Source: JBGQOJ01 sp052119585 (GTDB lineage Bacteria > Pseudomonadota > Alphaproteobacteria > Rhodobacterales > Rhodobacteraceae). Taken from it: a stretch of 64,000 bases of DNA. The position numbers and the translations under genes are program-made. The stretch covers positions 1-64,000 of the forward strand of contig NZ_JBGQOJ010000011.1 of assembly GCF_052119585.1 (NCBI RefSeq). The letters are read 5' to 3'. Every line of letters starts with the position of its first letter. Within the stretch, counting starts at the first letter, position 1. Of this stretch, positions 53,579 through 63,216 are shown in pieces. Below the pieces are notes generated by a model that saw nothing but the letters and a program-made list of their open reading frames with translations, was not told the origin of the DNA and did not search any database.

Positions 53579-55360
53579 GTGACCCAAGACCAGATCATTC
53601 TTTTCACCCTGTTCGCGGCCGTCTTCGGGATGCTGCTTTGGGGGCGGTTCCGCTATGACATCGTTGCCTTTTCCGCGTTGATGATCGGCGTGGTTCTGGG
53701 GGTTGTCCCGGCGCCGGACGCCTTTGCGGGATTCGGGCACCCGGCGACGTTGATCGTGGCGCTTGTTCTGGTGGTGTCTGCGGGGCTGGTGCGGTCGGGC
53801 GCGGTCATGCTGATCACCCGCACGATGATCGACGCAAGCCGCAGCCTTGGCGCGCATATCGCGATCATGGGGGTGATCGGCGGCGTGCTGTCGGCGTTCA
53901 TGAACAATGTCGCGGCACTGGCGCTGTTGATGCCCGTCGATATCCAGACCGCGCGCAAGGCGGGGCGGGCACCGGGCCTGTCGCTGATGCCGCTGTCGTT
54001 CGCCACTATTCTGGGCGGGATGGTCACGCTGATCGGAACGCCGCCCAATATCATCATCGCCACCATCCGCGCCGACACGCTGGGCGCGCCGTTCAATATG
54101 TTCGATTTTGCCCCTGTGGGCGGCATTACGGCCCTGGCGGGGCTGTTGTTTGTGGCATTTGTCGGATGGCGGCTGATCCCGCAAGCGGATGCGCAGGCCG
54201 TGGCGGGAGATCCGATGGCCAGCATTTCCGCCTATATCGCGGAACTGACCCTGCCCGAGGGATCAAAATTGATCGGCCAGCGGGTCAGCGACCTTTACCC
54301 CGAGGGCGACAAGATGGATGTTGCCGTTCTGGGCCTGATCCGCGACGGAAAACGCCGCTATGGCACGGCGCGAAACGTGCAATTGCAAGCCGGAGACGCG
54401 CTGGTGCTGGAGGCAACGCCGGACGCGATCGACGAATTCCGCACGGCACTGAAGCTGGATTTTACCGAGACCGAGCGTCAGGCCCATCTGGACGCGGTAG
54501 GCGAAGGCGTTTCGCTGGTCGAGGTGGTTGTCACCGACGGCGCGCGCATCATGGGCAAGACCGCGCAATCCATCGGCCTTGGCTGGCGCCAGCGCACGGT
54601 GCTGATGGGCATTTCGCGGCGCGGTCAGAAGATCGTCGCGCAGGTGCGCAAGACGACCGTGCAGACCGGCGACATCCTGTTGCTGCTGGTGCCGTCCGAC
54701 GCGCAGGGCGATGTGGTGGAATGGCTGGGCTGTCTGCCGCTGGCCGAACGCGGGCTGGCCGTGACCAATGACAAGAAAGTCTGGCTGGCCATCGGGTTGT
54801 TCGGCGGTGCGGTTGCCGCCGCCAGTTTTGGCCTGATCTATCTGCCTGTGGCGCTTGGGCTGGTGGTCATTGCCTTTGTGCTGGCAAAAATCGTACCGCT
54901 GGCAGAGCTTTATACCCATATCGAATGGCCCGTTGTCGTCCTGCTGGGGTCGATGATCCCTCTGGGGTCGGCGCTTGAAACCTCTGGCGGGACCGAGTTG
55001 ATCGCAGGCTGGATCGTCAGTCTGACGCAGGGCCTGCCAGCCTGGATGATCCTGACCGCGCTGATGGTTGTCACCATGACGCTGTCGGATGTGCTGAACA
55101 ACACGGCCACGACGATTGTGGCGGCCCCGATCGGCATCCAGATGGCGCAAAGCCTTGGCGTGAACCCCGATCCGTTCCTGATGGCGGTCGCCGTTGCGGC
55201 GTCTTGCGCGTTCCTGACGCCGATCGGGCACAAGAACAACACGCTGATCCTTGGGCCGGGCGGCTACCGCTTTGGCGATTACTGGCGGATCGGGCTGCCG
55301 CTGGAGCTGATCGTGATCGCCGTTTCCATCCCGTCGATCCTTGTGTTCTGGCCTTTGTAG
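53579..55360 (+). CDS. SLC13-like anion permease with RCK_C domains
   Basis: A 593-residue membrane protein: a first helix bundle with SAFMNNVAALALLMP and GGMVTLIGTPPNIII, two cytoplasmic RCK_C (TrkA-C) domains at about 205-380, and a second bundle with LSDVLNNTATTIVAAP, the DASS/ArsB-like layout. Members carry dicarboxylates, sulfate or other anions. I chose GTG 53579, preceded by AAGGAG at nine bases; an ATG at 53486 would add 31 residues. A related permease lies 1.8 kb downstream (57167). Confidence 0.86.
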   Translation: MTQDQIILFTLFAAVFGMLLWGRFRYDIVAFSALMIGVVLGVVPAPDAFAGFGHPATLIVALVLVVSAGLVRSGAVMLITRTMIDASRSLGAHIAIMGVIGGVLSAFMNNVAALALLMPVDIQTARKAGRAPGLSLMPLSFATILGGMVTLIGTPPNIIIATIRADTLGAPFNMFDFAPVGGITALAGLLFVAFVGWRLIPQADAQAVAGDPMASISAYIAELTLPEGSKLIGQRVSDLYPEGDKMDVAVLGLIRDGKRRYGTARNVQLQAGDALVLEATPDAIDEFRTALKLDFTETERQAHLDAVGEGVSLVEVVVTDGARIMGKTAQSIGLGWRQRTVLMGISRRGQKIVAQVRKTTVQTGDILLLLVPSDAQGDVVEWLGCLPLAERGLAVTNDKKVWLAIGLFGGAVAAASFGLIYLPVALGLVVIAFVLAKIVPLAELYTHIEWPVVVLLGSMIPLGSALETSGGTELIAGWIVSLTQGLPAWMILTALMVVTMTLSDVLNNTATTIVAAPIGIQMAQSLGVNPDPFLMAVAVAASCAFLTPIGHKNNTLILGPGGYRFGDYWRIGLPLELIVIAVSIPSILVFWPL

Positions 55361-55408
55361 GCCAATCGGGGCTTGCCCATCCGGGCGCGCGGGCCTAGGT
55401 CATTGGCC

Positions 55409-56221
55409 ATGAAAATTCTGTTCCTAGGTGATGTCATGGGCCGCGCTGGCCGTCAGGCGATTGCGGATCGTCTGCCAAAGCTGCGTGCCGAATGGAAACT
55501 CGATTTTGTCGTGGTCAACGGCGAGAATTCAAGCAGTGGCGCGGGGCTGACCGCCGACCACGCCAAGGGCCTGCTTGCGGCGGGGGCCGATTGCCTGACG
55601 CTGGGCGATCACAGCTTTGACCAGAAGGACATGCTGACCTTCATCGAGCAGGAACCCCGCATCATCCGCCCGCTGAATTTCGCCAAAACCGCACCAGGCA
55701 AGGGATATCGCCTGTTTAACGCAACCGGCGGGCGTAAAGTGCTGGTAACGCAGGTTCTGGGGCAGGTGTTCATGAAGCGCCCCTTCGACGATCCGTTTTC
55801 CGCCGTCGACCAGGTACTTAAGGCGCATCCGCTTGGCGGTCTGGCGCAGGCCGTTGTGGTCGACATGCACTGCGAGGCGACATCCGAAAAGATGGCCATG
55901 GGCCATTGGTGCGACGGCCGCGCCAGCATGGTTGTGGGCACCCATACCCATGTGCCCACCAGCGACGCGCAGATCCTGCCGCGCGGCACCGGCTATCTGA
56001 CCGATGCCGGCATGTGCGGCGACTATAATTCCGTGATCGGCATGGACAAAGAGGAACCGATGCGCCGCTTTATCACCGGCATGGGCAAAACCCGTTTTGT
56101 CCCCGCAACGGGAGAGGCGACGCTGTCGGGCTTTTACATGGAAACCGACGACCGCACCGGCCTTCCCAAGGTCATCCGCATGATCCGCGAAGGCGGGCGT
56201 CTGGAACAGGCCACCCCATGA
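55409..56221 (+). CDS. YmdB-like metallophosphoesterase
   Basis: A 270-residue enzyme of the TIGR00282/YmdB family, which hydrolyses 2',3'-cyclic nucleotides. Metal-binding motifs appear in order: FLGDVMGRAGRQ near 5, VVNGENSSSGAG near 37, TLGDHSFD near 65, and GTHTHVPTSD near 178. The start ATG at 55409 (MKILFLGDVMG) is standard. Its stop overlaps the next gene (ATGA). Confidence 0.92.
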   Translation: MKILFLGDVMGRAGRQAIADRLPKLRAEWKLDFVVVNGENSSSGAGLTADHAKGLLAAGADCLTLGDHSFDQKDMLTFIEQEPRIIRPLNFAKTAPGKGYRLFNATGGRKVLVTQVLGQVFMKRPFDDPFSAVDQVLKAHPLGGLAQAVVVDMHCEATSEKMAMGHWCDGRASMVVGTHTHVPTSDAQILPRGTGYLTDAGMCGDYNSVIGMDKEEPMRRFITGMGKTRFVPATGEATLSGFYMETDDRTGLPKVIRMIREGGRLEQATP

Positions 56222-57144
56222 CGCGGGCCAAAGCGATGCCATTCGCAGTTCTGCTGGGCCTGGGCATCATTTGGGGTCTGACCTTTCCGCTGAACAAGAT
56301 CGCGGTGTCGGATGGGTATCGTCATTTCGGTATCATCTTCTGGAATCAGGCGATTGCCTTTGCCGTATTGCTGGCCGCGACGATTGTGCGGGGCAAATGG
56401 CCGGTCCTGCGCGCGCCCCACCTGCGGCTGTATCTGGCGGTGGCGGTCGTTGGCACGATCCTGCCCTCTGTCGCGTCCTATCAGGCGGCGGTCTATCTGC
56501 CTGCGGGGCTTGTCGCGCTTCTGATTTCGCTGGTGCCGATGTTCGCCTTTCCCATCGCGCTGGCCTTCGGCGGCGAGCGGTTCGAGGCCAAGCGCGTGTT
56601 CGGGCTGTTGCTGGGCGTTGCCGCCGTTGTTGTGATCGCAGGGCCACAGGCCAGCCTGCCGGACCGCGCCATGGTCGCCTTTATCCCCATCGCCCTGATC
56701 GCGCCGTTCTTTTACGGGCTGGAGGGAACCCTTGTGACGCGGATGGCGCAAGCCGATGCGGACCCGATCCAGATCCTGCTTGCCTCGACCGCGCTGGGCA
56801 TGGCGATGTCGATTGGGCCTGCGGTATTGGGCGGGCATTGGATCAGCCCGCTTGCGCCTTACACGCGGCCCGATCTTGCGATCGTGCTTGCCTCGCTGCT
56901 GAATATCGTGGCCTATACTGGGTATGTCTGGCTGATCGGGCGCGCCGGCGCGGTATTCGCAGCACAGGTCGCCTATCTGGTGACCGCTGCCGGTTTCGGC
57001 TGGTCGATGCTTTTGCTGCGCGAAAGCTATTCCGGCTATATCTGGATCGCCCTTGTCCTGATGTTCATCGGCCTGTTTCTGGTCCAGCCGCGCCGCAACG
57101 CCGCCCTTGTGCCGCCAGTAACACTTGGTAATGATGCGGGCTGA
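56218..57144 (+). CDS. DMT-superfamily (EamA) permease
   Basis: A 308-residue protein with ten helices in two EamA halves (IIWGLTFPLNKIAV near 18 and VFAAQVAYLVTAAGFGW near 248). Translationally coupled to the YmdB-like gene by a four-base overlap. It differs in sequence from the DMT permease at 51703. Substrate unknown. Confidence 0.87.
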   Translation: MTRAKAMPFAVLLGLGIIWGLTFPLNKIAVSDGYRHFGIIFWNQAIAFAVLLAATIVRGKWPVLRAPHLRLYLAVAVVGTILPSVASYQAAVYLPAGLVALLISLVPMFAFPIALAFGGERFEAKRVFGLLLGVAAVVVIAGPQASLPDRAMVAFIPIALIAPFFYGLEGTLVTRMAQADADPIQILLASTALGMAMSIGPAVLGGHWISPLAPYTRPDLAIVLASLLNIVAYTGYVWLIGRAGAVFAAQVAYLVTAAGFGWSMLLLRESYSGYIWIALVLMFIGLFLVQPRRNAALVPPVTLGNDAG

Positions 57145-57166
57145 CACGTCCCAAGGGCCATTCTGA

Positions 57167-58945
57167 ATGTTCAATATTGCGTTTTCGCCCCAAACCTCGT
57201 CCGTTCTGACCATTTCGATCGTCGTCATCATGTTGATCATGTTTGTGCGCGAACGGTATCCGGCTGAGGTCATCGCGATTGCGGGGGCGGCCAGCGTGCT
57301 GGCCTTGGGCATTTTGCCGTACGAAAAAGCCCTGACCATTCTGTCCAACCCCGCCCCCTGGACCATCACCGCGATGTTCCTGATCATGGGCGGGCTGGTG
57401 CGCACCGGCGCGTTGGAATGGCTGACGCAACAGGCGGAAAAGCATGTGGACAAGCGGCCCACGGTCACGCTGATCGGGTTGCTCGCCTTTGTCGCGATTG
57501 CCAGCGCATTCATGAACAACACCCCCGTCGTGGTGGTGATGATCCCCGTGTTCGTGCAGGTCGCGCGGAAAATGGGAGTGTCAGCATCCAAGCTGCTGAT
57601 CCCGCTCAGCTATGCGGCGATATTGGGTGGCACGCTGACGCTGATCGGCACCTCGACCAACCTGCTGGTGGACGGCGTTGCGCGGTCCAAGGGCATGGAG
57701 CCCTTCGGGATTTTCGAGATTTCGGCCCTGGGTGCGGTGCAGGTTCTGATCGGCATGCTGTATCTTGGTTTCATCGGGCGCCGCCTGCTGCCCGATCGCC
57801 AGTCGATGGGCGTGATGCTGAGCGACCGGCGCAAGATGAAGTATTTCACCGAGGTGGCCCTGCCCGAGGATTCCAACCTGATCGGCCAGATGGTGATGGA
57901 CGTGGACCTGTTCAAACGCGAGGGCGTGCGGGTGATCGACGTGCTGCGCGGTGACGCCTCGTTGCGGCGCGATCTGGTGGCTGTCGCGCTGGAGGCCGGT
58001 GACCGCGTCGTGCTGCGCACGGAAATGGCAGAGCTTCTGGGCCTACAGCAGAACAAGGATCTGCGCATGGTGGACAAGCTGTCCTCGGTGCAGACCACCA
58101 CCGTCGAGGTGCTGATCACACCGGGATGCCGGATGATCGGCCGATCGCTGGGGTCGCTGCGTCTGCGCCGCCGCTACGGCGTCTATACGCTGGCGGTGCA
58201 TCGCAGGAACCAGAACATCGGGCGGCAACTGGAGGACCTGATCGTGCGGATCGGCGACACCCTGCTGCTGGAAGGGTCTGCCGAGGATATCGAGCGTCTG
58301 GCGGTCGATATGGAGCTGGTGGATATCACCCATCCGTCGGTGAAGGCCTATCGCCGCAGCCATGCCCCGATTGTGGTCGGCGCGCTGGCGGGTGTGGTTA
58401 TTCTGGCCGCCCTCGGGGTTGGCCCCATTCTGGTGCTGGCAATTGTCGCCGTCGCCATCATCTTTTTGACCCGCTGCATCGACGCGGAAGAGGCGTTTTC
58501 GTTTATCGAGGCCAAGCTTCTGGCGCTGATTTTCTCGATGCTGGCGGTTGGCGCAGCGCTGGAAACATCGGGGGCGGTGAAATTGATCGTCGATGCGATC
58601 AGCCCCTCGCTGGTCGGGCTGCACCCGTTCTTTGTGATTCTGGCGGTCTATGTGCTGGCCTCGGTCCTGACGGAAGTGGTCTCCAACAACGCGGTCGCGG
58701 TGATCCTGACGCCGATCGCGATAGAACTGGGGCTGGCGCTGGGGCTGGACCCGAGGCCGCTTGTCGTGACGGTGATGTTCGCCGCCTCGGCTGCCTTTTC
58801 GACACCGATCGGGTATCAGACCAACATGCTGGTCTACGGGCCCGGCGGGTATAAATTTACCGATTACATGCGCGTCGGCATTCCTTTGAACATCCTGCTC
58901 GGTCTGACGGCCAGCGCGCTGATCCCGTTGATCTGGCCGCTTTGA
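57167..58945 (+). CDS. SLC13-like anion permease with RCK_C domains (second)
   Basis: A 592-residue paralogue of the permease at 53579 with the same order: SAFMNNTPVVVVMIP and GGTLTLIGTSTNLLV in the first bundle, two RCK_C domains at about 210-385, and LTEVVSNNAVAVILTP in the second. The changed residues in the loop TST (against TPP in the other) suggest a different substrate. It ends a plus-strand run; the dispersed element follows. Confidence 0.86.
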   Translation: MFNIAFSPQTSSVLTISIVVIMLIMFVRERYPAEVIAIAGAASVLALGILPYEKALTILSNPAPWTITAMFLIMGGLVRTGALEWLTQQAEKHVDKRPTVTLIGLLAFVAIASAFMNNTPVVVVMIPVFVQVARKMGVSASKLLIPLSYAAILGGTLTLIGTSTNLLVDGVARSKGMEPFGIFEISALGAVQVLIGMLYLGFIGRRLLPDRQSMGVMLSDRRKMKYFTEVALPEDSNLIGQMVMDVDLFKREGVRVIDVLRGDASLRRDLVAVALEAGDRVVLRTEMAELLGLQQNKDLRMVDKLSSVQTTTVEVLITPGCRMIGRSLGSLRLRRRYGVYTLAVHRRNQNIGRQLEDLIVRIGDTLLLEGSAEDIERLAVDMELVDITHPSVKAYRRSHAPIVVGALAGVVILAALGVGPILVLAIVAVAIIFLTRCIDAEEAFSFIEAKLLALIFSMLAVGAALETSGAVKLIVDAISPSLVGLHPFFVILAVYVLASVLTEVVSNNAVAVILTPIAIELGLALGLDPRPLVVTVMFAASAAFSTPIGYQTNMLVYGPGGYKFTDYMRVGIPLNILLGLTASALIPLIWPL

Positions 58946-59020
58946 TCCAAAGGTCGTAATCCAAAGGCCGCGCGTTCCGCGCGATTTTTATTATCTCGCT
59001 ACCGCTCGGGATTTTGCCTG

Positions 59021-59050
59021 CGGCGCGGATATTTGAACCAAAAAGAGGGG
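59021..59050 (+). repeat. Dispersed intergenic element, copy 6
   Basis: GGCGCGGATATTTGAACC followed by AAAAAGAGGGG, 12 bases after the stop of the minus-strand cyclo-ligase gene. More diverged in the 5' part than the other copies. Confidence 0.6.
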
Positions 59051-59062
59051 CTGCCTTGACCC

Positions 59063-59638
59063 TTAAATGCGCGTGGCGGAACTGCGAAAGTCAAGAATGC
59101 CGGTTTCCGTGACGATGAAATCGAGCGGTTGATCGGTGGCTTCAAGCGGCAGGGCATCGGCCTGTTGCGCAGCATAGGCAAAGCCGATTGCGATGGTCGG
59201 GCGCAGGGCGCGCAGGTTTTGCAGGGTGCGGTCATAGAAACCACCGCCATAGCCCAGACGGTTGCCCTGTGCATCGAAGGCCACAAGCGGGACGATCAGA
59301 ACCTCGGGTTCAAGGATCGCGCCGTTTTGCGGCACGCGCGCGCCGAAGGGCCCGTCGAGCAGGACCGCGTCGGGCGTCCATTCCTGAAATTCCAGCGGGT
59401 GCGCGCGGGCCTTGATGACCGGCACACAGACCTGCCCCCGATGCGCGGCCATCGCCGGCAGCGGGTCGATTTCTGTCCGCATGGCCATATAGCCTGACAG
59501 GATCCTGCCGTGAAACTGTGCAAGAACCTGCATCAACAGGGCCGCGCCCTCTGCGCCCTGTCCTGCCTTATGGGCCTGTTCGCGGCGGGCGAAAGCCGCA
59601 GCGCGGGCCTGCGCCTTTTGATCGGCGAGAGCGGTCAC
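59063..59638 (-). CDS. fau: 5-formyltetrahydrofolate cyclo-ligase
   Basis: A 191-residue enzyme that converts 5-formyl-THF to methenyl-THF with ATP. YMAMRTEIDP near 53, the substrate-binding LIVPLVAFDAQGNRLGYGGGFYDR near 117 (read in parts) are family marks. It overlaps mgtE by four bases (ATGA). Confidence 0.93.
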   Translation of the reverse strand: MTALADQKAQARAAAFARREQAHKAGQGAEGAALLMQVLAQFHGRILSGYMAMRTEIDPLPAMAAHRGQVCVPVIKARAHPLEFQEWTPDAVLLDGPFGARVPQNGAILEPEVLIVPLVAFDAQGNRLGYGGGFYDRTLQNLRALRPTIAIGFAYAAQQADALPLEATDQPLDFIVTETGILDFRSSATRI

Positions 59639-61017
59639 AACAACACCATCGCCGCCAGCCCGAGGAAAGCGAAGAAGCCCACGACATCAGTCACCGTTGT
59701 CACAAAGGCCCCCGAAGCAAGGGCCGGATCGACACCGACCTTTTCAAGCGTTACGGGGACCAGAATGCCCGCAAGCCCCGCGATCACCAGGTTGATCACC
59801 ATCGCCACGGCGATCACCAGCCCCAGCATCGGAGAGGAGAACCAGACCACACCGACCAGCCCCATGATCACCGCGAAGATGATGCCGTTGATCAGGCCCA
59901 CCATCACCTCGCGTCGGACCACCCGCCAGACGTTCGACGAGGTCAAGTTGCGCGTTGCAATCGCGCGCACGGCAACGGTCAGGGTTTGTGTGCCGGCGTT
60001 GCCCCCCATGGAGGCCACGATCGGCATCAGAACCGCAAGCGCCACGAACTGGGCAATCGTCGCCTCGAACTGGCTGATCACCAGCGAGGCGAAAATCGCG
60101 GTGACAAGGTTGACCGCCAGCCATGGCAGGCGCTGTTTGGTTGTCTCCATAACGCGGTCCGACAGGGTGCCCTCGCCGACACCGGCCAGACGCAGGATGT
60201 CTTCCTCGGCTTCCTCGTCCAGAACGATCATCGCATCGTCGATGGTGATGACACCGACAAGGCGGTCGTCCTCGTCCACCACGGGCGCGGAAATCAGGTG
60301 ATACTGGTTGAAGGCATAGGCAACGTCACCCTCGGGTTGGGTGACCCGGATGGTGCGAAAACTTTCCTCTTTCAGGTCGGTCAGTTTTGTGGCGCGGGCA
60401 GAGCCCAGCAACTTGCCAAGGGTCACCTGCCCCACCGGCTTGAGCCGCGCATCGACCAGAATCATATGGTAGAATTCGTCGGGCAGTTCTTCCTGACTGC
60501 GCAGGAAGTCGATCGCATCGCCAACGGTCCAATGCTCTGGCCCCATGACGACCTCGCGCTGCATCAGGCGGCCCGCGGAATATTCGGGATAGGACAGCGC
60601 CTTTTCGACAGCGACACGGTCCGCGTCGCCAAGGGCGTTCAGAATGGCGTCTTGTTCGGGCTTGTCCAGAAACTCGACCAGATCAACAACATCGTCGGAA
60701 TCCATGTCCCTTACGGCATCGGCCAGCGCTTCGGGTGCGAGATAGTCGATGACCTCCTCGCGCACCGATTCCGCGAGTTCAGACAGGATCTCGCCGTCGA
60801 TCCCGCCGGACCACAGCGCAATCAGCGCCTTGCGGTCGGAACTGTCGATCTGCTCGATGAAGTCGGCGATGTCGGCGGCGTGGTACGGCTCGAACAGCTC
60901 GTCCAGCAGGGCGGAATCACCTGCCTCGACTGCGTCCAGCAGCGCGGCGGCGGTGTCTTTGTCCATGCGGTAGGCGTTTTCGTCATGCTCGTCGATTTCG
61001 AGAATATCGTCGCTCAT
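59635..61017 (-). CDS. mgtE: Magnesium transporter MgtE
   Basis: A 460-residue inner-membrane Mg2+ channel with the N-terminal helical superhelix (1-130), paired CBS domains (about 135-255; ISAPVVDEDDRLVGVITIDD) and five C-terminal helices with MPIVASMGGNAGTQT near 335, the ion-pore signature. I chose MSDDILEID at 61017; an upstream in-frame start (61038) would add seven residues. Confidence 0.95.
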   Translation of the reverse strand: MSDDILEIDEHDENAYRMDKDTAAALLDAVEAGDSALLDELFEPYHAADIADFIEQIDSSDRKALIALWSGGIDGEILSELAESVREEVIDYLAPEALADAVRDMDSDDVVDLVEFLDKPEQDAILNALGDADRVAVEKALSYPEYSAGRLMQREVVMGPEHWTVGDAIDFLRSQEELPDEFYHMILVDARLKPVGQVTLGKLLGSARATKLTDLKEESFRTIRVTQPEGDVAYAFNQYHLISAPVVDEDDRLVGVITIDDAMIVLDEEAEEDILRLAGVGEGTLSDRVMETTKQRLPWLAVNLVTAIFASLVISQFEATIAQFVALAVLMPIVASMGGNAGTQTLTVAVRAIATRNLTSSNVWRVVRREVMVGLINGIIFAVIMGLVGVVWFSSPMLGLVIAVAMVINLVIAGLAGILVPVTLEKVGVDPALASGAFVTTVTDVVGFFAFLGLAAMVLL

Positions 61018-61138
61018 TTTCTGCCCCCTTGCATCCATTGCCGCACCTTAACCGCATGCTGTGAAGGGGAACAGGGGTGATGCGGATTTACCATTGCCGA
61101 ATGCGGGTTTACTGTCATTTTTCATGTAAGGAAATATG

Positions 61139-62434
61139 ATGGACAACGCACAGCTGCTTTTGGGTCAGACACTGGCCTTTTCGGGGGATCCGTTCGCCCT
61201 GCCGCCAGAGGAGGCGTGCCGCCTTGAGCGGCGCGGGGCGGTGCTGATCCGGGACGGGCTGATCGTGGCCACGGGGCTGGCCGACAAGATGCGCGCGGCG
61301 CATCCAGCGGTGCGTGTCACCGATTACGGCGAGGCGCTGATCACGGCGGGCTTCGTCGATGCCCATGTGCATTATCCGCAGACCGCGATGATCGCCAGTT
61401 GGGGCAAGCGCCTGATCGACTGGCTGAACACCTATACCTTTCCCGAGGAAATGCGGTTGGCCGATCCGGCCTATGCCGCCGAGATCGCCGGGCGCTATCT
61501 GGATCTGACGCTGGCGCGGGGCACAACCACCGTGGCCAGTTATTGCACCATCCATCCGGTCAGTGTCGATGCGATATTCGAGGCGGCACTGGCGCGGGGC
61601 CAGCGGATTGTCGCGGGCAAGACCTGCATGGACCGCAATGCCCCCGAAGGGCTGCGCGATACGCCGCAATCGGCCTATGATGACAGCAAGTCGCTGTTGG
61701 AAAAGTGGCACGGGCGGGGGCGGTTGTCTTATGCGATCACCCCGCGGTTTTCGCCGACCTCGTCCCCGGAACAGCTGTCGGCGATGGGCGCACTATGGGC
61801 GGAACATCCTGACTGCCTGATGCAGACGCATCTGTCGGAACAGACCGACGAGATCGCATGGGTCCGCGCGCTGTTCCCCGCTGCGCGCGATTATCTCGAC
61901 ACCTACGAGGCGCACGGGCTTTTGGGGGCGAACGGGCTTTACGGTCATGCGATCCACCTGACGGACCGCGAAAAGGATCGCCTGCGCGAGGTTGACGCCA
62001 GCCTGATCCATTGTCCGACCTCGAACACGTTCATCGGGTCGGGGCTGTTTGATCTGGCAGGGCTTGTGGCCAGGGGTCACCGCATCGGGCTGGCCACCGA
62101 TACCGGCGGCGGATCATCGTTTTCGATGCTGCGCACAATGGCGGCCGCCTACGAGATCGCGCAGTTGCGCGGCACCGCAGTGCACCCCGCGCAACTGTGG
62201 TGGCTGGCGACCTGCGGATCGGCCCGCGCCCTGCGGATGGAGGACAAGATCGGCAACTTGAAGGCCGGGATGGAGGCGGATATCGTGGTGCATGATCTGG
62301 CCTCGACACCCGCCATCGCGCAATCGGTCACCCGCGCCGGAACCCTGTGGGAGGCGCTGTTTCCAACGATCATGATGGGCGACGACCGCGCCGTCGTCGC
62401 AACCTATGTGGGCGGCGTTCTGCACAGGGCGTAA
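61139..62434 (+). CDS. guaD: Guanine deaminase
   Basis: Hydrolyses guanine to xanthine. The 431-residue amidohydrolase has the metal-binding HxH in VDAHVHYP (His76, His78), GxxxxxPR-like YAITPRFSPTSS near 200, the QTHLSE helix near 226, and the final Asp in LATDTGGG near 319. The AAGGA site fits ATG 61139 better than ATG 61136 one codon earlier. Catabolic role likely, with an 8-oxoguanine deaminase-like gene at the window edge. Confidence 0.93.
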   Translation: MDNAQLLLGQTLAFSGDPFALPPEEACRLERRGAVLIRDGLIVATGLADKMRAAHPAVRVTDYGEALITAGFVDAHVHYPQTAMIASWGKRLIDWLNTYTFPEEMRLADPAYAAEIAGRYLDLTLARGTTTVASYCTIHPVSVDAIFEAALARGQRIVAGKTCMDRNAPEGLRDTPQSAYDDSKSLLEKWHGRGRLSYAITPRFSPTSSPEQLSAMGALWAEHPDCLMQTHLSEQTDEIAWVRALFPAARDYLDTYEAHGLLGANGLYGHAIHLTDREKDRLREVDASLIHCPTSNTFIGSGLFDLAGLVARGHRIGLATDTGGGSSFSMLRTMAAAYEIAQLRGTAVHPAQLWWLATCGSARALRMEDKIGNLKAGMEADIVVHDLASTPAIAQSVTRAGTLWEALFPTIMMGDDRAVVATYVGGVLHRA

Positions 62435-62443
62435 CAAAACACA

Positions 62444-62488
62444 ACCGCGTCCCCCCGACGCAGGCCAGGCCAGTCGCAGGGACGCGGT
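62444..62488. terminator. Long hairpin between guaD and the GYD gene
   Basis: Perfect 10-base arms ACCGCGTCCC and GGGACGCGGT, with an inner CGAC/GTCG pair, in the 63-base convergent gap. No long T-tract follows, so it may be a weak bidirectional terminator. Confidence 0.55.
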
Positions 62489-62497
62489 ATTGCGGTG

Positions 62498-62833
62498 TTA
62501 CGACGTCAGGACAGGCTTGTAGCTTTTGCTGGCGGTTGCCGCTTTTTGCATCGCTTTCATTGCGTCCTGCGCGGTCATCAGCTTGGTCGTCGATCCACTA
62601 CTGAACGCGCCCGATGCCCCGACAGCCAATGCGCCGGCCGCCATCATTTCGTCATTCGGCCCCTCGATCAGGGCCACGATATCCTCGCTGCCAAAGCAGA
62701 AGAACAAGTGGTGCAGCTTGCCGCCCAATGCCTCGATCAGCGGGCGCGCCGCGGCTTCGCGGTCTTGCGGATTTTTCACCATCTCTTTGAGAGCGGCAGC
62801 AGTATAACGGGCCTGAAACATATAGAATGGCAT
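62498..62833 (-). CDS. GYD-domain protein
   Basis: A 111-residue protein beginning MPFYMFQARYTAAALKEMV with the GYD-type ferredoxin-like core (FFCFGSEDIVALIEGPND, near 48) and a C-terminal KLMTAQDAMKAMQKA helix. Function unknown; such proteins are often single small domains. The ATG at 62833 gives the standard family start. Confidence 0.85.
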   Translation of the reverse strand: MPFYMFQARYTAAALKEMVKNPQDREAAARPLIEALGGKLHHLFFCFGSEDIVALIEGPNDEMMAAGALAVGASGAFSSGSTTKLMTAQDAMKAMQKAATASKSYKPVLTS

Positions 62834-63216
62834 AGAAAGTCCCCCCGGGGAAAATCGCCGACCGATGCGGCGAAGACAGGTTTCAGAAATGCGGACACAT
62901 GACATCAAAGACCAGACGGCGCGGCCTTTATACGGGTTTTGAAATAGACCCGTGACAACGGATTGAAAAACACTGACTGACGCACCCAAAAATAAACAGA
63001 GCATCCGTTTGCAGGCAACGACGGCTTTCGAGGCATAACGCCCGACCCGCACTCTAGCAGAAAACTGCGGCCAAAGATACGCACCTTCGGTATGGTCCGG
63101 CGGCATCCTGACCGATCCGGGCGCGCGGCTGGCAGGCAAAGCTTCGCCCAGTGGCATTCAGGGGCTTTCCCGATGCGCGTTCGCCCGATATCAGACCCTA
63201 TCATCAGGAGAGGCCC
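62834..63216. other. 383-base gene-free stretch
   Basis: Divergent gap between the GYD gene and the lytic transglycosylase gene. I see no RNA gene, hairpin or conserved box beyond the two promoter regions it must contain. Confidence 0.5.

Noticed and set aside
55360..55408. GGCCAAT/ATTGGCC dyad before the YmdB-like gene
   Set aside because: Short arms 35 bases apart with no other support; could easily be chance in this GC-rich sequence.
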